Both the position numbers and the translations under genes were made by a program. A stretch of DNA of 64,000 nucleotides from Roseiflexus sp. RS-1 (GTDB lineage Bacteria; Chloroflexota; Chloroflexia; Chloroflexales; Roseiflexaceae): the NCBI RefSeq assembly GCF_000016665.1, contig NC_009523.1:3719501-3783500 (forward strand), given 5' to 3'. Positions 47,801-56,069 of the stretch are shown here, in pieces. Below the pieces are notes generated by a model, which ran no database searches, was not told where the DNA came from, and saw only the letters and a list, made by a program, of their open reading frames with translations. Position 1 is the stretch's first letter, and each line of letters begins with the position of its first letter.

Positions 47801-48364
47801 ATGACCGACCAACCGACACCTGAGCATAATGATCCGCTCGCTCCACGGGAGGCGTCTGAATATCCCGGTGGCGCGACCCTGTTTGAGCGTCTGCTCGAAC
47901 AGGCGCGTGACAACAGCAGTGGTCGGGCGCACCGCAGCACGCCGAACCCGAACGATGTGGAAACAGTGATTGATCGTCTGATCGAACAGGCGCGCGCCGA
48001 AGGTGCGTTCGACAACCTGCCCGGCGCCGGTAAGCCGCTGATGTATGACGATGATGCGCTGACGCCGGAAGATATGCGCGCCGGGTTTCGCATGCTGAAG
48101 AACGCCGGGTTCGCCCCTCTGTGGATTGAAGCTCGCCGTGATATTGACACTGAGCGCGCCCGCATCGCTGCCTGGCTCCACGACACCAACCGCCGCTGGT
48201 CGCGCCTTCCACCCGCCATCCGCGCCCGTTTGCGCGCCGAATACCACGAGATGCTTACCAACCTCCAGCGTCAGATTATCTCATACAACCTTACCGCACC
48301 ACCGGCTGCGGGTCAGATTGAGGGTCTGCGCATCGCAGAAGAGATGCGCAAACTGGGAGAATAG
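47801..48364 (+). CDS. DUF1992 (DnaJ-homologue subfamily C member 28-type) protein
   Basis: 187 residues. DVETVIDRLIEQARAEGAFDNLPGAGKPL followed by DDDALTPEDMRAGFRMLKNAGFAP is the conserved DUF1992 core, found in bacteria and in the vertebrate DNAJC28 protein. No J-domain HPD is present here. Function is not established. The N-terminal 50 residues are polar and probably disordered. It lies 41 bases after nuoN on the same strand and may be read through from the nuo operon. The ATG has no obvious SD. Confidence 0.8.
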   Translation: MTDQPTPEHNDPLAPREASEYPGGATLFERLLEQARDNSSGRAHRSTPNPNDVETVIDRLIEQARAEGAFDNLPGAGKPLMYDDDALTPEDMRAGFRMLKNAGFAPLWIEARRDIDTERARIAAWLHDTNRRWSRLPPAIRARLRAEYHEMLTNLQRQIISYNLTAPPAAGQIEGLRIAEEMRKLGE

Positions 48365-48386
48365 TCCCATCTCGACTCTCCTGGAG

Positions 48387-48407
48387 ACGAGGGCATTGTG
48401 CCCTCGT
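48387..48407 (+). terminator. hairpin after the DUF1992 gene
   Basis: A perfect 9-bp stem with a 3-base loop (ACGAGGGCA 48387-48395 with TGCCCTCGT 48399-48407), but no T-tract follows. It may end the nuo transcript. Confidence 0.45.
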
Positions 48408-48546
48408 AGACGCGACGAGGGCGAGACGCCCGCGCTCCCAGGCGCGAGTGTTGCCCCAGGTGTGAATAGTTACGACAGGTGCGTAACTTTGATCGTGTAC
48501 AATACTATAACAATTGCATGGTCTGTGGCGAAAGATACAAAACGGT

Positions 48547-50481
48547 ATGATCGACCTGCCATTTTTGACCAACCTGCTCCTTGCGGTCAACGATATTCTG
48601 GCTTCTGCCGTTCTGATCGTTTCATTTTCACTCCTGGTCTACCTGGTGCTGCAAAACCGGTACACTCCCATTGCGCGCGCGCTGGCGGTGCTGCTTGGTA
48701 GCATTGTCGTTGTCTTTGGCGGCGACGTGCTAACGCAGCAGGTGCAGCGTGAGGAGACCCTTCACTTCCTGCTGCGCGCCCAGTGGCTCGGCATCGTCGG
48801 TGTGCCAGCAGGATACATTCACCTCGCCGATGCCCTGCTGGATTTCAGTGGTCAGCATAACCTCCGCAGACGCTGGAGCGTTCCCATGGCTTACGTCATC
48901 AGCGCTGTGTTCCTGGCGCTGGCATGGGGAACAGACCTGGTATTGCGCAACGGTGTCCAGGTTCAACCTGTTGCACAATTCAACGCCGGTCCGCTCTTCT
49001 GGGTCTTCACGCTCTACTTCACCATCGCGTGTCTCGCCGGGCTGGCAACCACGCTCCACGTGCGCGACGCAGCGCTCACACCAACCCTGCGCCGGCGGAT
49101 CACATACCTGAGTCTGACATTCGTCGGTCCGGCGATCGCGGTCTATCCCTTTCTCATTATTCCTCTCCCGGAGAACATGATTCCGTTCACAGTCGTGCTC
49201 TTCCTGGTCGCCGTGGGCAACGTCGCCGTCCTGATGATGACGACGGTGATGGTCTACAGTATCGCATTCCAGGGATTGCCGCTTCCCGACCGTCTGATCA
49301 AGCAGGACTTTATCCGCTGGGTGTTGTACGGTCCATTCGTCGGCGTCAGTATTGCGCTGTTCCTGCGTGCGACACCAATCCTGGCGCGCTGGCTGGGGTT
49401 GCCGGAGCAGGCGCTGCTGACCGCTGGCGTAGTTATTATGACCGTCATTATGCCGCTGTTCGTCAACCGGCTGAAACCATACCTCGACGCCCTGGTCTAT
49501 GCGCAGGATCACGCCGAGATCGATTATCTGCGCGCTCTGCCACGCAATACATTCACCCAGGCGGACCTGCGGAGTCTGCTGGAGAATACGCTGGTGGTTG
49601 CATGCGGGGCATTGCGCTCCGAGACAGGATTCGTCGCTGCACCGGATGATGCAGGCGGCTACACAGTCAAAACGCTGGTCGGATCGCGCCAGGTGGTGCG
49701 GCGATTCGTCAACGAACACCCGCTCACAGAATTGATGGCGCGTCTCTCACGATTGCCGGTGCGACCACCCGGTGACACCCCGCCAGCCGACGCATTTTTG
49801 CGGGTTGAAGGGTTCTGGTTGCTGCCGCTGCGCACCCCTGACGGCGCGTTGCTCGGCTGTCTCGGCATCGCTTACCCGCACGACACGTTGAGCGTCGATG
49901 CGCGGCGCCTGATCGGTGCGTTGACCCACCGAATGGAACTGGCGCTCGAAACCGTTCAGATGCAGCAGCGGTTGTTCAACACCCTGCGCGGGCTGGGACC
50001 GGATATGCAGTCGCTCCAGCATCTCAGCACGCAACTCGAACAGGCGACCCCTGCTTCACTTCAGACGCTCGAATCCGACGTTGCATCACTGCCCGAATTT
50101 CCCCAACTGGTCAAAGAAGCGCTGGCGCACTACTGGGGCGGACCGAAACTCTCCGAAAGTCCGCTGCTCGGATTGCGCACGGTGCGCCGGGTCCTCGAGG
50201 AACAAGGGGGCAGTCCGACGCGCGCATTGCAGGCGGTGTTGCGCCAGGCGATTGAGAATCTGCGCCCTGATGCGCAACTCGACCCCTCGGCGCAGGAGTG
50301 GCTGCTCTACAACATCCTGGAGATGCGCTTCCTGCAGGGGCGCCGCATCCGCGAAACCGCCGACCGGCTGGCGATGAGTGAGTCTGACCTGTACCGCAAG
50401 CAGCGCATCGCCGTTGAAGAAGTGGCGCGCCAACTGGCGCTGATGGAGGAGTCGGCAAACCGGGCGATGGTGGAGCGGTAG
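48547..50481 (+). CDS. 7TM - GAF-like - HTH-like membrane sensor/regulator, no kinase domain
   Basis: 644 residues. Residues 1-315 contain about eight hydrophobic helices in the pattern of histidine-kinase-type 7TM sensor modules (FLTNLLLAVNDILASAVLIVSF to VIMTVIMPLFVNRLKPYLDA). Residues about 345-480 look like a GAF domain (LRSLLENTLVVACGALRSETGFV to RRLIGALTHRMELALETVQM), which often binds small ligands. The C-terminal 120 residues are helical, with FLQGRRIRETADRLAMSESDLYRKQRIAVEEVARQL resembling a helix-turn-helix. There is no HisKA, HATPase or GGDEF motif. I start at ATG 48547 rather than TTG 48514. Role is unknown; a membrane-tethered transcription factor is a hypothesis. Confidence 0.6.
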   Translation: MIDLPFLTNLLLAVNDILASAVLIVSFSLLVYLVLQNRYTPIARALAVLLGSIVVVFGGDVLTQQVQREETLHFLLRAQWLGIVGVPAGYIHLADALLDFSGQHNLRRRWSVPMAYVISAVFLALAWGTDLVLRNGVQVQPVAQFNAGPLFWVFTLYFTIACLAGLATTLHVRDAALTPTLRRRITYLSLTFVGPAIAVYPFLIIPLPENMIPFTVVLFLVAVGNVAVLMMTTVMVYSIAFQGLPLPDRLIKQDFIRWVLYGPFVGVSIALFLRATPILARWLGLPEQALLTAGVVIMTVIMPLFVNRLKPYLDALVYAQDHAEIDYLRALPRNTFTQADLRSLLENTLVVACGALRSETGFVAAPDDAGGYTVKTLVGSRQVVRRFVNEHPLTELMARLSRLPVRPPGDTPPADAFLRVEGFWLLPLRTPDGALLGCLGIAYPHDTLSVDARRLIGALTHRMELALETVQMQQRLFNTLRGLGPDMQSLQHLSTQLEQATPASLQTLESDVASLPEFPQLVKEALAHYWGGPKLSESPLLGLRTVRRVLEEQGGSPTRALQAVLRQAIENLRPDAQLDPSAQEWLLYNILEMRFLQGRRIRETADRLAMSESDLYRKQRIAVEEVARQLALMEESANRAMVER

Positions 50482-50503
50482 TTTTTCTGACCCGATGTTC
50501 TCG

Positions 50504-50512
50504 TGGTACAAT
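50504..50512 (+). promoter_or_regulatory. extended -10 promoter of lpdA
   Basis: TGG followed by TACAAT (50507-50512) is an extended -10 element. The -35 region is poor. It lies 109 bases before the GTG start. Confidence 0.4.
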
Positions 50513-50620
50513 ACCGCTTACACGACTCGCGGACGACCGGCGGCGCCCTGCCGCCGCTCGCGAGTCGATCCGCACATTCCCGTCTGCAATCCAGACGCAC
50601 TGAATAGAAAGGTGACTTCC

Positions 50621-52036
50621 GTGACCGACACCCTCTACGATGTGATTGTCATTGGCGGCGGACCCGGCGGATATGTCGCTGCCATTCGCGCTGCCCAGCT
50701 TGGGTTGAAAACCGCCGTCGTCGAGCGCCAGGCGATGGGGGGCGTCTGCCTGAATGTCGGGTGCATCCCGACCAAGGCATTGCTCCATACCGCCGATCTG
50801 CTCGATGAACTGCGCGAGGCGAAACGCTTCGGCGTGATTGTCGAAGGCGTGTCGCTCGATTGGGAAGCGACGCTGCGCCAGAAGGACACCGTGGTTAAGA
50901 CGATGACCAGCGGCGTTTCGTTCTTGATGAAGAAGAACAAGATCGATGTTGTCAACGGATCTGCCCGTCTCGCCGGACGCGGACAGGTTGCGGTCAGCAG
51001 CCCCGAAGGGCAGCATCGCACATTGACGGCAAAGCATATTATCATCGCTGTCGGCGCTCGCCCCCGCGAAATCCCGGCGATCGGCGCAGTGTTCGACAAT
51101 GACCGCATCCTCTCTTCGACCGGCGGGCTAAACATTCCCACCGTTCCCAAATCGCTCCTGGTGGTCGGTGCAGGCGCAATTGGGGTCGAGTTCGCTTCGA
51201 TGTACCGCGCGTTCGGCGCAGAGGTGACACTGGTCGAAATGCTGCCGCGCGTTGTGCCGCTCGAAGATGAGGAGGTCAGCGCCGAACTCGCCCGCGCGCT
51301 CAATCGTCGTGGCATCAAAATCTTTGCTGGCGCAAAACTCAACAACCTGGAGAAGGTCGACGGCGGCGTGATGGCGCGCCTGGTCGATGTACAGGGCGCC
51401 GAGCATGCACTCACATTTGAGCGTGCGCTGGTTGGCGTCGGTATTGTGCCAAATACCAGTGACATCGGGCTGGAAGAAGTCGGTGTCGCGCTCGATCCAC
51501 GCGGATTCATCAAAGTCGATGATCATATGCGCACAAATGTCGAAGGGATTTACGCCATCGGCGACTGTGCCACCACCACGCCCTGGCTGGCGCACAAAGC
51601 ATCGGCTGAAGGTATCGTCGCTGCTGAAACGATCGCCGGTCATCATACGCAACCGCTCGACTACGGCAAGATCCCGGCGTGCACCTACTGTAACCCGGAG
51701 ATCGCCAGCGTCGGGTTGACCGAGGCAAAAGCACGTGAGCAGGGGTACGATGTGAAGGTGGGCAAATTCGCCTTCACCGGCAACGGTAAAGCGACGATCC
51801 TTGGTCAGCGCCAGGGGTTCGTCAAGATTGTCGCCGACAAACAGTACGATGAGGTGCTCGGCATTCACATGATCGGTCCGCGCGTCACCGAACTCATCGC
51901 CGAGGGAGGTCTGGCGCTGTCACACGAAGCGACCGCCGAATCGATCATGCGCACGGTTCACGCCCATCCGACGCTCTACGAAGCGATTGTCGAAGCGGCG
52001 CACGCGGCGGCTGAGGGCGCGGCGATCCACATGTAA
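50621..52036 (+). CDS. lpdA: dihydrolipoamide dehydrogenase (E3)
   Basis: 471 residues, FAD flavoprotein that reoxidises dihydrolipoamide of 2-oxoacid dehydrogenase or glycine cleavage complexes using NAD+. The FAD loop is VIVIGGGPGGYVAAIRAA, and the redox disulfide is Cys43/Cys48 in GGVCLNVGCIPTK. The NAD loop is LLVVGAGAIGVEFASMY, the second FAD motif is GIYAIGDC, and the catalytic His-Glu pair is HAHPTLYEAIVEA at the C-terminus. I use GTG 50621 with AAAGGTGA upstream instead of the frame open to 50495. No E1/E2 genes are adjacent; a small Cys-rich gene follows after 12 bases. Confidence 0.95.
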   Translation: MTDTLYDVIVIGGGPGGYVAAIRAAQLGLKTAVVERQAMGGVCLNVGCIPTKALLHTADLLDELREAKRFGVIVEGVSLDWEATLRQKDTVVKTMTSGVSFLMKKNKIDVVNGSARLAGRGQVAVSSPEGQHRTLTAKHIIIAVGARPREIPAIGAVFDNDRILSSTGGLNIPTVPKSLLVVGAGAIGVEFASMYRAFGAEVTLVEMLPRVVPLEDEEVSAELARALNRRGIKIFAGAKLNNLEKVDGGVMARLVDVQGAEHALTFERALVGVGIVPNTSDIGLEEVGVALDPRGFIKVDDHMRTNVEGIYAIGDCATTTPWLAHKASAEGIVAAETIAGHHTQPLDYGKIPACTYCNPEIASVGLTEAKAREQGYDVKVGKFAFTGNGKATILGQRQGFVKIVADKQYDEVLGIHMIGPRVTELIAEGGLALSHEATAESIMRTVHAHPTLYEAIVEAAHAAAEGAAIHM

Positions 52037-52048
52037 CGGAGGGTTGCC

Positions 52049-52429
52049 ATGCCGATCATGATCAACCTGACATCCGCCGGGCATGGCGGAACATCCCTTT
52101 CCTGCGGCACACACGGCGGTTGTGGCGTCGATTGCGACTGCGGTTGCCCCTATACCGGCATGGAGGAGAAGGGCAACGTCGAGTTGATCGCCGATGTTGA
52201 ACGTCGTTATCCGAACGAATGGCTGGTCTTCGTCATTCCCCCCAGCGAAGACGATTTCGCCCCCGAACGCGGCATGCTGGTCGCGCACAGCACCGACGAC
52301 GCCGAGGTGTTCGAAGCGATCACGCGCATTACCCACAACCAGGTTGTGCACGTCTATTTCAACGGAACATTCGATGCATACCAGAAGTGGATGGATGCGG
52401 GGATGGAAGTCGGGAAGGTTGAAGGTTGA
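52049..52429 (+). CDS. small Cys-rich protein of unknown function downstream of lpdA
   Basis: 126 residues, not recognised. The N-terminal 35 residues hold five Cys (19, 25, 29, 31, 33) in CGTHGGCGVDCDCGCP, a likely metal or Fe-S binding cluster. Residues 45-120 look like a globular alpha/beta domain (ERRYPNEWLVFVIPPSEDDF, then NQVVHVYFNGTFDAYQKW), with surface-acidic stretches. The ATG has GGAGGG upstream and lies 12 bases after lpdA, so co-expression with dihydrolipoamide dehydrogenase is likely. The C-terminal GKVEG and the TGA stop are encoded by the start of a GTTGAAG heptamer run. Confidence 0.7.
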   Translation: MPIMINLTSAGHGGTSLSCGTHGGCGVDCDCGCPYTGMEEKGNVELIADVERRYPNEWLVFVIPPSEDDFAPERGMLVAHSTDDAEVFEAITRITHNQVVHVYFNGTFDAYQKWMDAGMEVGKVEG

Positions 52430-52595
52430 AGGTCGGTGAAGGTTGAAGGTTGAAGGTCGGTGAAGGTTGAAGGTAGGGGCGCCCCCCGCACGGCGTAAAT
52501 GTAGGGGCGCACGGCAGCGTCCCCCCCGCACGGCAATGCGCCCCCCCCCGCACGACGTAAATGTAGGGGCGCACGGCAGTGCGCCCCCACCGACC
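52412..52595. repeat. heptamer run and TAGGGGCGC repeats
   Basis: GTTGAAGGTCGGTGAAGGTT units extend from inside the preceding gene to about 52475. They are followed by three copies of a TAGGGGCGC...CCCCGCACGGCGTAAATG block to 52590. No gene is seen. Confidence 0.75.
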
Positions 52596-52598
52596 GGG

Positions 52599-53234
52599 TC
52601 AGAGATCCAGATTCCCCTTGTGCCCTTCAGCATACGCGCGCAGCACGGCGGCAGCGACATCGCCTGGTGCGTGGGCGCTTTTGGGAAGGCGGAATGGCGC
52701 TTTGCGCCACAAGGGGGTATCGACCGCGCCAACCCGCACATTCGTCACGCGCCGGTCGCGCACCTCTTTTGCCAGCACAGTCACATAGGCATCAAGGGCT
52801 GCCTTGGAAGCAGCGTAGGCGCCGAGTTTGGGAAGCATGATCCGATCAACATACGCGCCGATGAAAACCAGATGCCCGCCCGACGGAACCAGCGCGAGCG
52901 AGTGGGTCACCGCCAGGTGAGCGCCGGTCACGTTCGCGCCAAAGATACGCTCCCACTCGCTGGCAGTCGTGTCCGCCAGCGGCTTGCCGATCATATCGCC
53001 AGCAGCGTACACCCACAGATTGACAGCGCCCTCGGACTGCTGCGCAGCCCAGAGTGCAGCGGCTGCAACATCCGCCTCGCGCGACAGTTCCGCGCTGTAT
53101 GACTCAATGTCCATGTCGCTCAGCGCTGCTACATCACGCGCTATTCCCAGCACACGCCACCCATTCTCGCTCAGCGTGTCAACCAGTGCGCGACCGATCC
53201 CGCCGGCTGCACCCCAGATCAGCGCTGTTTGCAT
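52599..53234 (-). CDS. short-chain dehydrogenase/reductase-like protein
   Basis: 211 residues. The NAD(P) loop is LIWGAAGGIGRALVDTL, the N-terminal cofactor Asp region is DMDIESYSAEL, the conserved Asn is in IFGANVTGAHLAV and the active-site pair is Tyr-x-x-x-Lys in YAASK. In FabG-type enzymes a Ser lies 13 residues before that Tyr, but here the position is Ala (LVFIGAYVDRIMLPKLGAY), so the catalytic triad is incomplete. Substrate is unknown. It stands alone, convergent with the lpdA pair and tandem with lon. Confidence 0.8.
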   Translation of the reverse strand: MQTALIWGAAGGIGRALVDTLSENGWRVLGIARDVAALSDMDIESYSAELSREADVAAAALWAAQQSEGAVNLWVYAAGDMIGKPLADTTASEWERIFGANVTGAHLAVTHSLALVPSGGHLVFIGAYVDRIMLPKLGAYAASKAALDAYVTVLAKEVRDRRVTNVRVGAVDTPLWRKAPFRLPKSAHAPGDVAAAVLRAYAEGHKGNLDL

Positions 53235-53395
53235 ATGCGTCTCCCTGTCCGAATTGTTCGATATTATTCTGTCTCGTATACGTTGCGTTCAACAACCCGG
53301 ATGGGAGGAAGCGGGACTAACCGCAACCACGGTCACTCTTTGGGCTTCAGGACAAATAAACTCCCCCCTCTCCCCGTGTAGAAGAAGGCTCGCAG
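53235..53395. other. intergenic, no gene seen
   Basis: Between the SDR start and the dispersed repeat. It carries a partial second copy of the GAAAGCC/CTCCCC repeat sequence (about 53340-53385). No promoter with a clear -35/-10 pair was found. Confidence 0.5.
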
Positions 53396-53560
53396 GCGTA
53401 GTTTTTTGGAAAGCCCCCGTGCACCATCTCCCGTTTCGGGCATCAAGACACCCAGACTCCCCCTTCTCCCCTTGTGGGAGAAGGGGGTTGGGGGGATGAG
53501 GGGCAAAAACGCACGGGAATACGGAAAACTGCGCATCTCTCCCAGGAACCTTACCCTTGG
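53396..53560 (-). repeat. dispersed 170-180-bp repeat, copy B (inverted)
   Basis: Minus-strand copy of the element at 25698-25871. Its hairpin arms CCCCCTTCTCCC / GGGAGAAGGGGG are intact. The element overlaps the last codons of the lon gene, whose CAAGGGTAA end matches the repeat's CAAGGGTAG start. Confidence 0.75.
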
Positions 53561-55998
53561 GCGTTTTGCTCCCCCTCGCGTCGTTTGTCGCTCTCGTTGG
53601 TCTTTCCGCCCTCGCGGAGACGCTCGGCGAAGGCGCGCAGTCGCGTCATGACCCGTCCGTTGACGCTCTCCGGCGGGTATTCGCCGTTTGCATCGCGCTC
53701 ACCGGCTGGCACGCCGGTCAGCAGTGCAATGCCTTCATCGATGGTCAGCGCCGTCCAGATATGGAACTGCCCTTCACGCACCGCTTCCACCACATCACCG
53801 CGCAGCATCAGGTTCTGAACATTCGCCTGCGGAATGAGCACCCCCTGTTCGCCGGTCAGCCCACGCAGACGACAGACATCGAAAAACCCCTCGATCTTCT
53901 GGTTCACCCCGCCAACTGCCTGGATTTCGCCACGCTGGTTGACCGAGCCGGTCACTGCGATGCCCTGGCGTAACGGCAGTTCTGCCAGCGCCGAAAGCAG
54001 GGCGAACAACTCCGCCGCCGATGCACTGTCGCCCTCGACCCCCTCGTAACTCTGCTCGAAGACCAGCCGCGCTGAAAGGGTCAGTGGTCGCTCCTGACCG
54101 TACCGATCCGCCAGGTAGCCGCTGAGAATGAGCACCCCTTTGCTGTGGATCGGTCCGCCGAGTTTCACTTCGCGCTCGATGTCGAGGATCGACCCACGCC
54201 CCGGTCCCACACTGACGCTGATACGGCTCGGTCTGCCAAACGTATAGTCCCCCAGGCTCAGAACCGACAATCCGTTGATCTGGCCAATTTTTGCGCCTTC
54301 GGTATCGATCAAAATGATGCCACGGTCGATCAATTCCTGGATGCGCGCCTGGATCATGTTCGAACGGTAGACCTTCTCCTCCAACGCGCGCGTAACGTGC
54401 CGTTCCAGAATTGCGTCGCACCCCTCCTGGCACGCCCAGTAATTCGCCTCGCGCACCACATCGGTCAGCGCGCCGAAATGGGTCGAAAGACGCTCCTGAT
54501 CCTCGGCAAGCCGCAACGAGTGCTCCAGCAGACGCGCGGCTGCGTCATTGGAGATTGACAGCAGACCCTCGCGCTCGCAAAAGCGCCGGAACAGGTGGAG
54601 CGAACCGTGCAGGTTCTCCGCATTCAGCGGCATGCTGATGTCAAAATCGGCTTTGACCTTGAACAGGGTCGAGAACTCATCATCATAGGCGGCGAGCAAA
54701 TAGTACGGTGGCGGCGGTCCCACCAGTATAACTTTGAGTTCGAGCGGTATGGGTTGCGGGCGCAGACTCTTGACGGTTGTGAGACCCAGCCGGTCGGCGA
54801 GTTCTTCGATCTGAATCTCGCGGGTGCGCAGCGCGCGTTTGAGACCATCCCAACTGAAATAGTCGCGCAGCAGGTCTTCCGCCTCGATGACCAGAAAGCC
54901 GCCATTGGCGCGGTGCAGGCTGCCGGGTTTGATCATGAGAAAGTCGGTGTACAGTGCGCCAAAGTGGGTTTCCTTCTCGATACGCCCGAACAGGTTGGGA
55001 TAGGTCGGGTTGTATTCGACAACGACCGGCGCGCCCTGCTGACGACTGTTATCGATCAGGACATTCACCTGATACTTGCGGAACGGCAATTCTTTGAGCC
55101 ATGGGACCGATGCCAGATCGACCTGCGCCTCGCCCGACGGTTGCTGCTGACCGCCGGAACGGAAGGGATCGGGATTCTCCTGGATATCCTTCTGAACCGC
55201 TTCCAGAAACGCTACCACCTCCGGCAGATCGGCGTACTGTTCCTGCAAGTCGTCGATCAACCCGCCGACGATATACTCGACGACCTGACGATCAATCTCT
55301 TCCATACGCTGGCGCGCAACCCGCTCCGCAGCGCGCACCTGTTTCATCACCTGCTTGAGTTCGTCCTGGAGCATGGCGCGACGACGCAGCAACTCTTCAC
55401 GCTGTTCCGGCGTCATTGCCTGAAATGCAGCATCACTCAACGGCTCGCCGTTGAGGATTGGGATAATCATGATGCCGACCGGACCGGCTTGTAAGACAAA
55501 CCCCTGCCGTGCAGCGCGTTCGCTGATCTGACTGAGCAATTCTTCACGCCGGGAGTTGAGTTGCTGCAGCACCTCATCCCGCCGCGCCGCATACTCATCG
55601 CTCTCGAACGCGCGCGGCAATTCTGCACGCAGATGCGCGATCATCATATGCACATCCTGCTGCAAGCGTCGCCCACGACCGGGTGGCAAACGCAACGCCC
55701 TTGGCTGGTAGGGATCGTCGAAATCGTTGACATAGCACCAGTCCGACGGCGTTGGGCGACGCTGCGCCAGTTCTTCGATAAATGCCTGAACAGCGGTCAT
55801 TTTACCGATGCCGGGCGGACCGGCGGCGTAGATATTGAAGCCGCCATCGACCATATTGAGACCAAAGCGCAGTGCGGCGACCGCGCGCTGCTGACCGATG
55901 ATGCCGCTGTCGCCTGGCGGCGCTTCAGTCGCAGGAAGGGTAATCTGCGCAGGATCGAACGTGCGACGCAACCGTTCAGGCGGAAGTTCTGTAGCCAT
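53551..55998 (-). CDS. Lon-like AAA+ ATP-dependent protease
   Basis: 815 residues of the LonB-like AAA_32/Lon_C group (as E. coli YcbZ), cytoplasmic. An N-terminal Walker A GPPGIGKM is at residues 60-67. A long coiled-coil-rich insertion occupies about 150-290 (EELLRRRAMLQDELKQVMKQ). The central ATPase part continues with HRANGGFLVIEAEDLL (Walker B-like) and KVILVGPPPPYYLL. The C-terminal S16 protease has the catalytic Ser660 in EGDSASAAE and Lys701 in VNQKIEGFF. I start at ATG 55998 (AGGGATG upstream). An upstream frame to 56073 overlaps the agmatinase gene and is Cys-rich nonsense. The C-terminal AQG and stop come from a dispersed repeat. Confidence 0.92.
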   Translation of the reverse strand: MATELPPERLRRTFDPAQITLPATEAPPGDSGIIGQQRAVAALRFGLNMVDGGFNIYAAGPPGIGKMTAVQAFIEELAQRRPTPSDWCYVNDFDDPYQPRALRLPPGRGRRLQQDVHMMIAHLRAELPRAFESDEYAARRDEVLQQLNSRREELLSQISERAARQGFVLQAGPVGIMIIPILNGEPLSDAAFQAMTPEQREELLRRRAMLQDELKQVMKQVRAAERVARQRMEEIDRQVVEYIVGGLIDDLQEQYADLPEVVAFLEAVQKDIQENPDPFRSGGQQQPSGEAQVDLASVPWLKELPFRKYQVNVLIDNSRQQGAPVVVEYNPTYPNLFGRIEKETHFGALYTDFLMIKPGSLHRANGGFLVIEAEDLLRDYFSWDGLKRALRTREIQIEELADRLGLTTVKSLRPQPIPLELKVILVGPPPPYYLLAAYDDEFSTLFKVKADFDISMPLNAENLHGSLHLFRRFCEREGLLSISNDAAARLLEHSLRLAEDQERLSTHFGALTDVVREANYWACQEGCDAILERHVTRALEEKVYRSNMIQARIQELIDRGIILIDTEGAKIGQINGLSVLSLGDYTFGRPSRISVSVGPGRGSILDIEREVKLGGPIHSKGVLILSGYLADRYGQERPLTLSARLVFEQSYEGVEGDSASAAELFALLSALAELPLRQGIAVTGSVNQRGEIQAVGGVNQKIEGFFDVCRLRGLTGEQGVLIPQANVQNLMLRGDVVEAVREGQFHIWTALTIDEGIALLTGVPAGERDANGEYPPESVNGRVMTRLRAFAERLREGGKTNESDKRREGEQNAQG

Positions 55999-56069
55999 GC
56001 AGCATCCCTGTTGATCACACCGACACCTGGAGCATCGGCGTCGGAACCGTAGACATTGTACTACGATCC

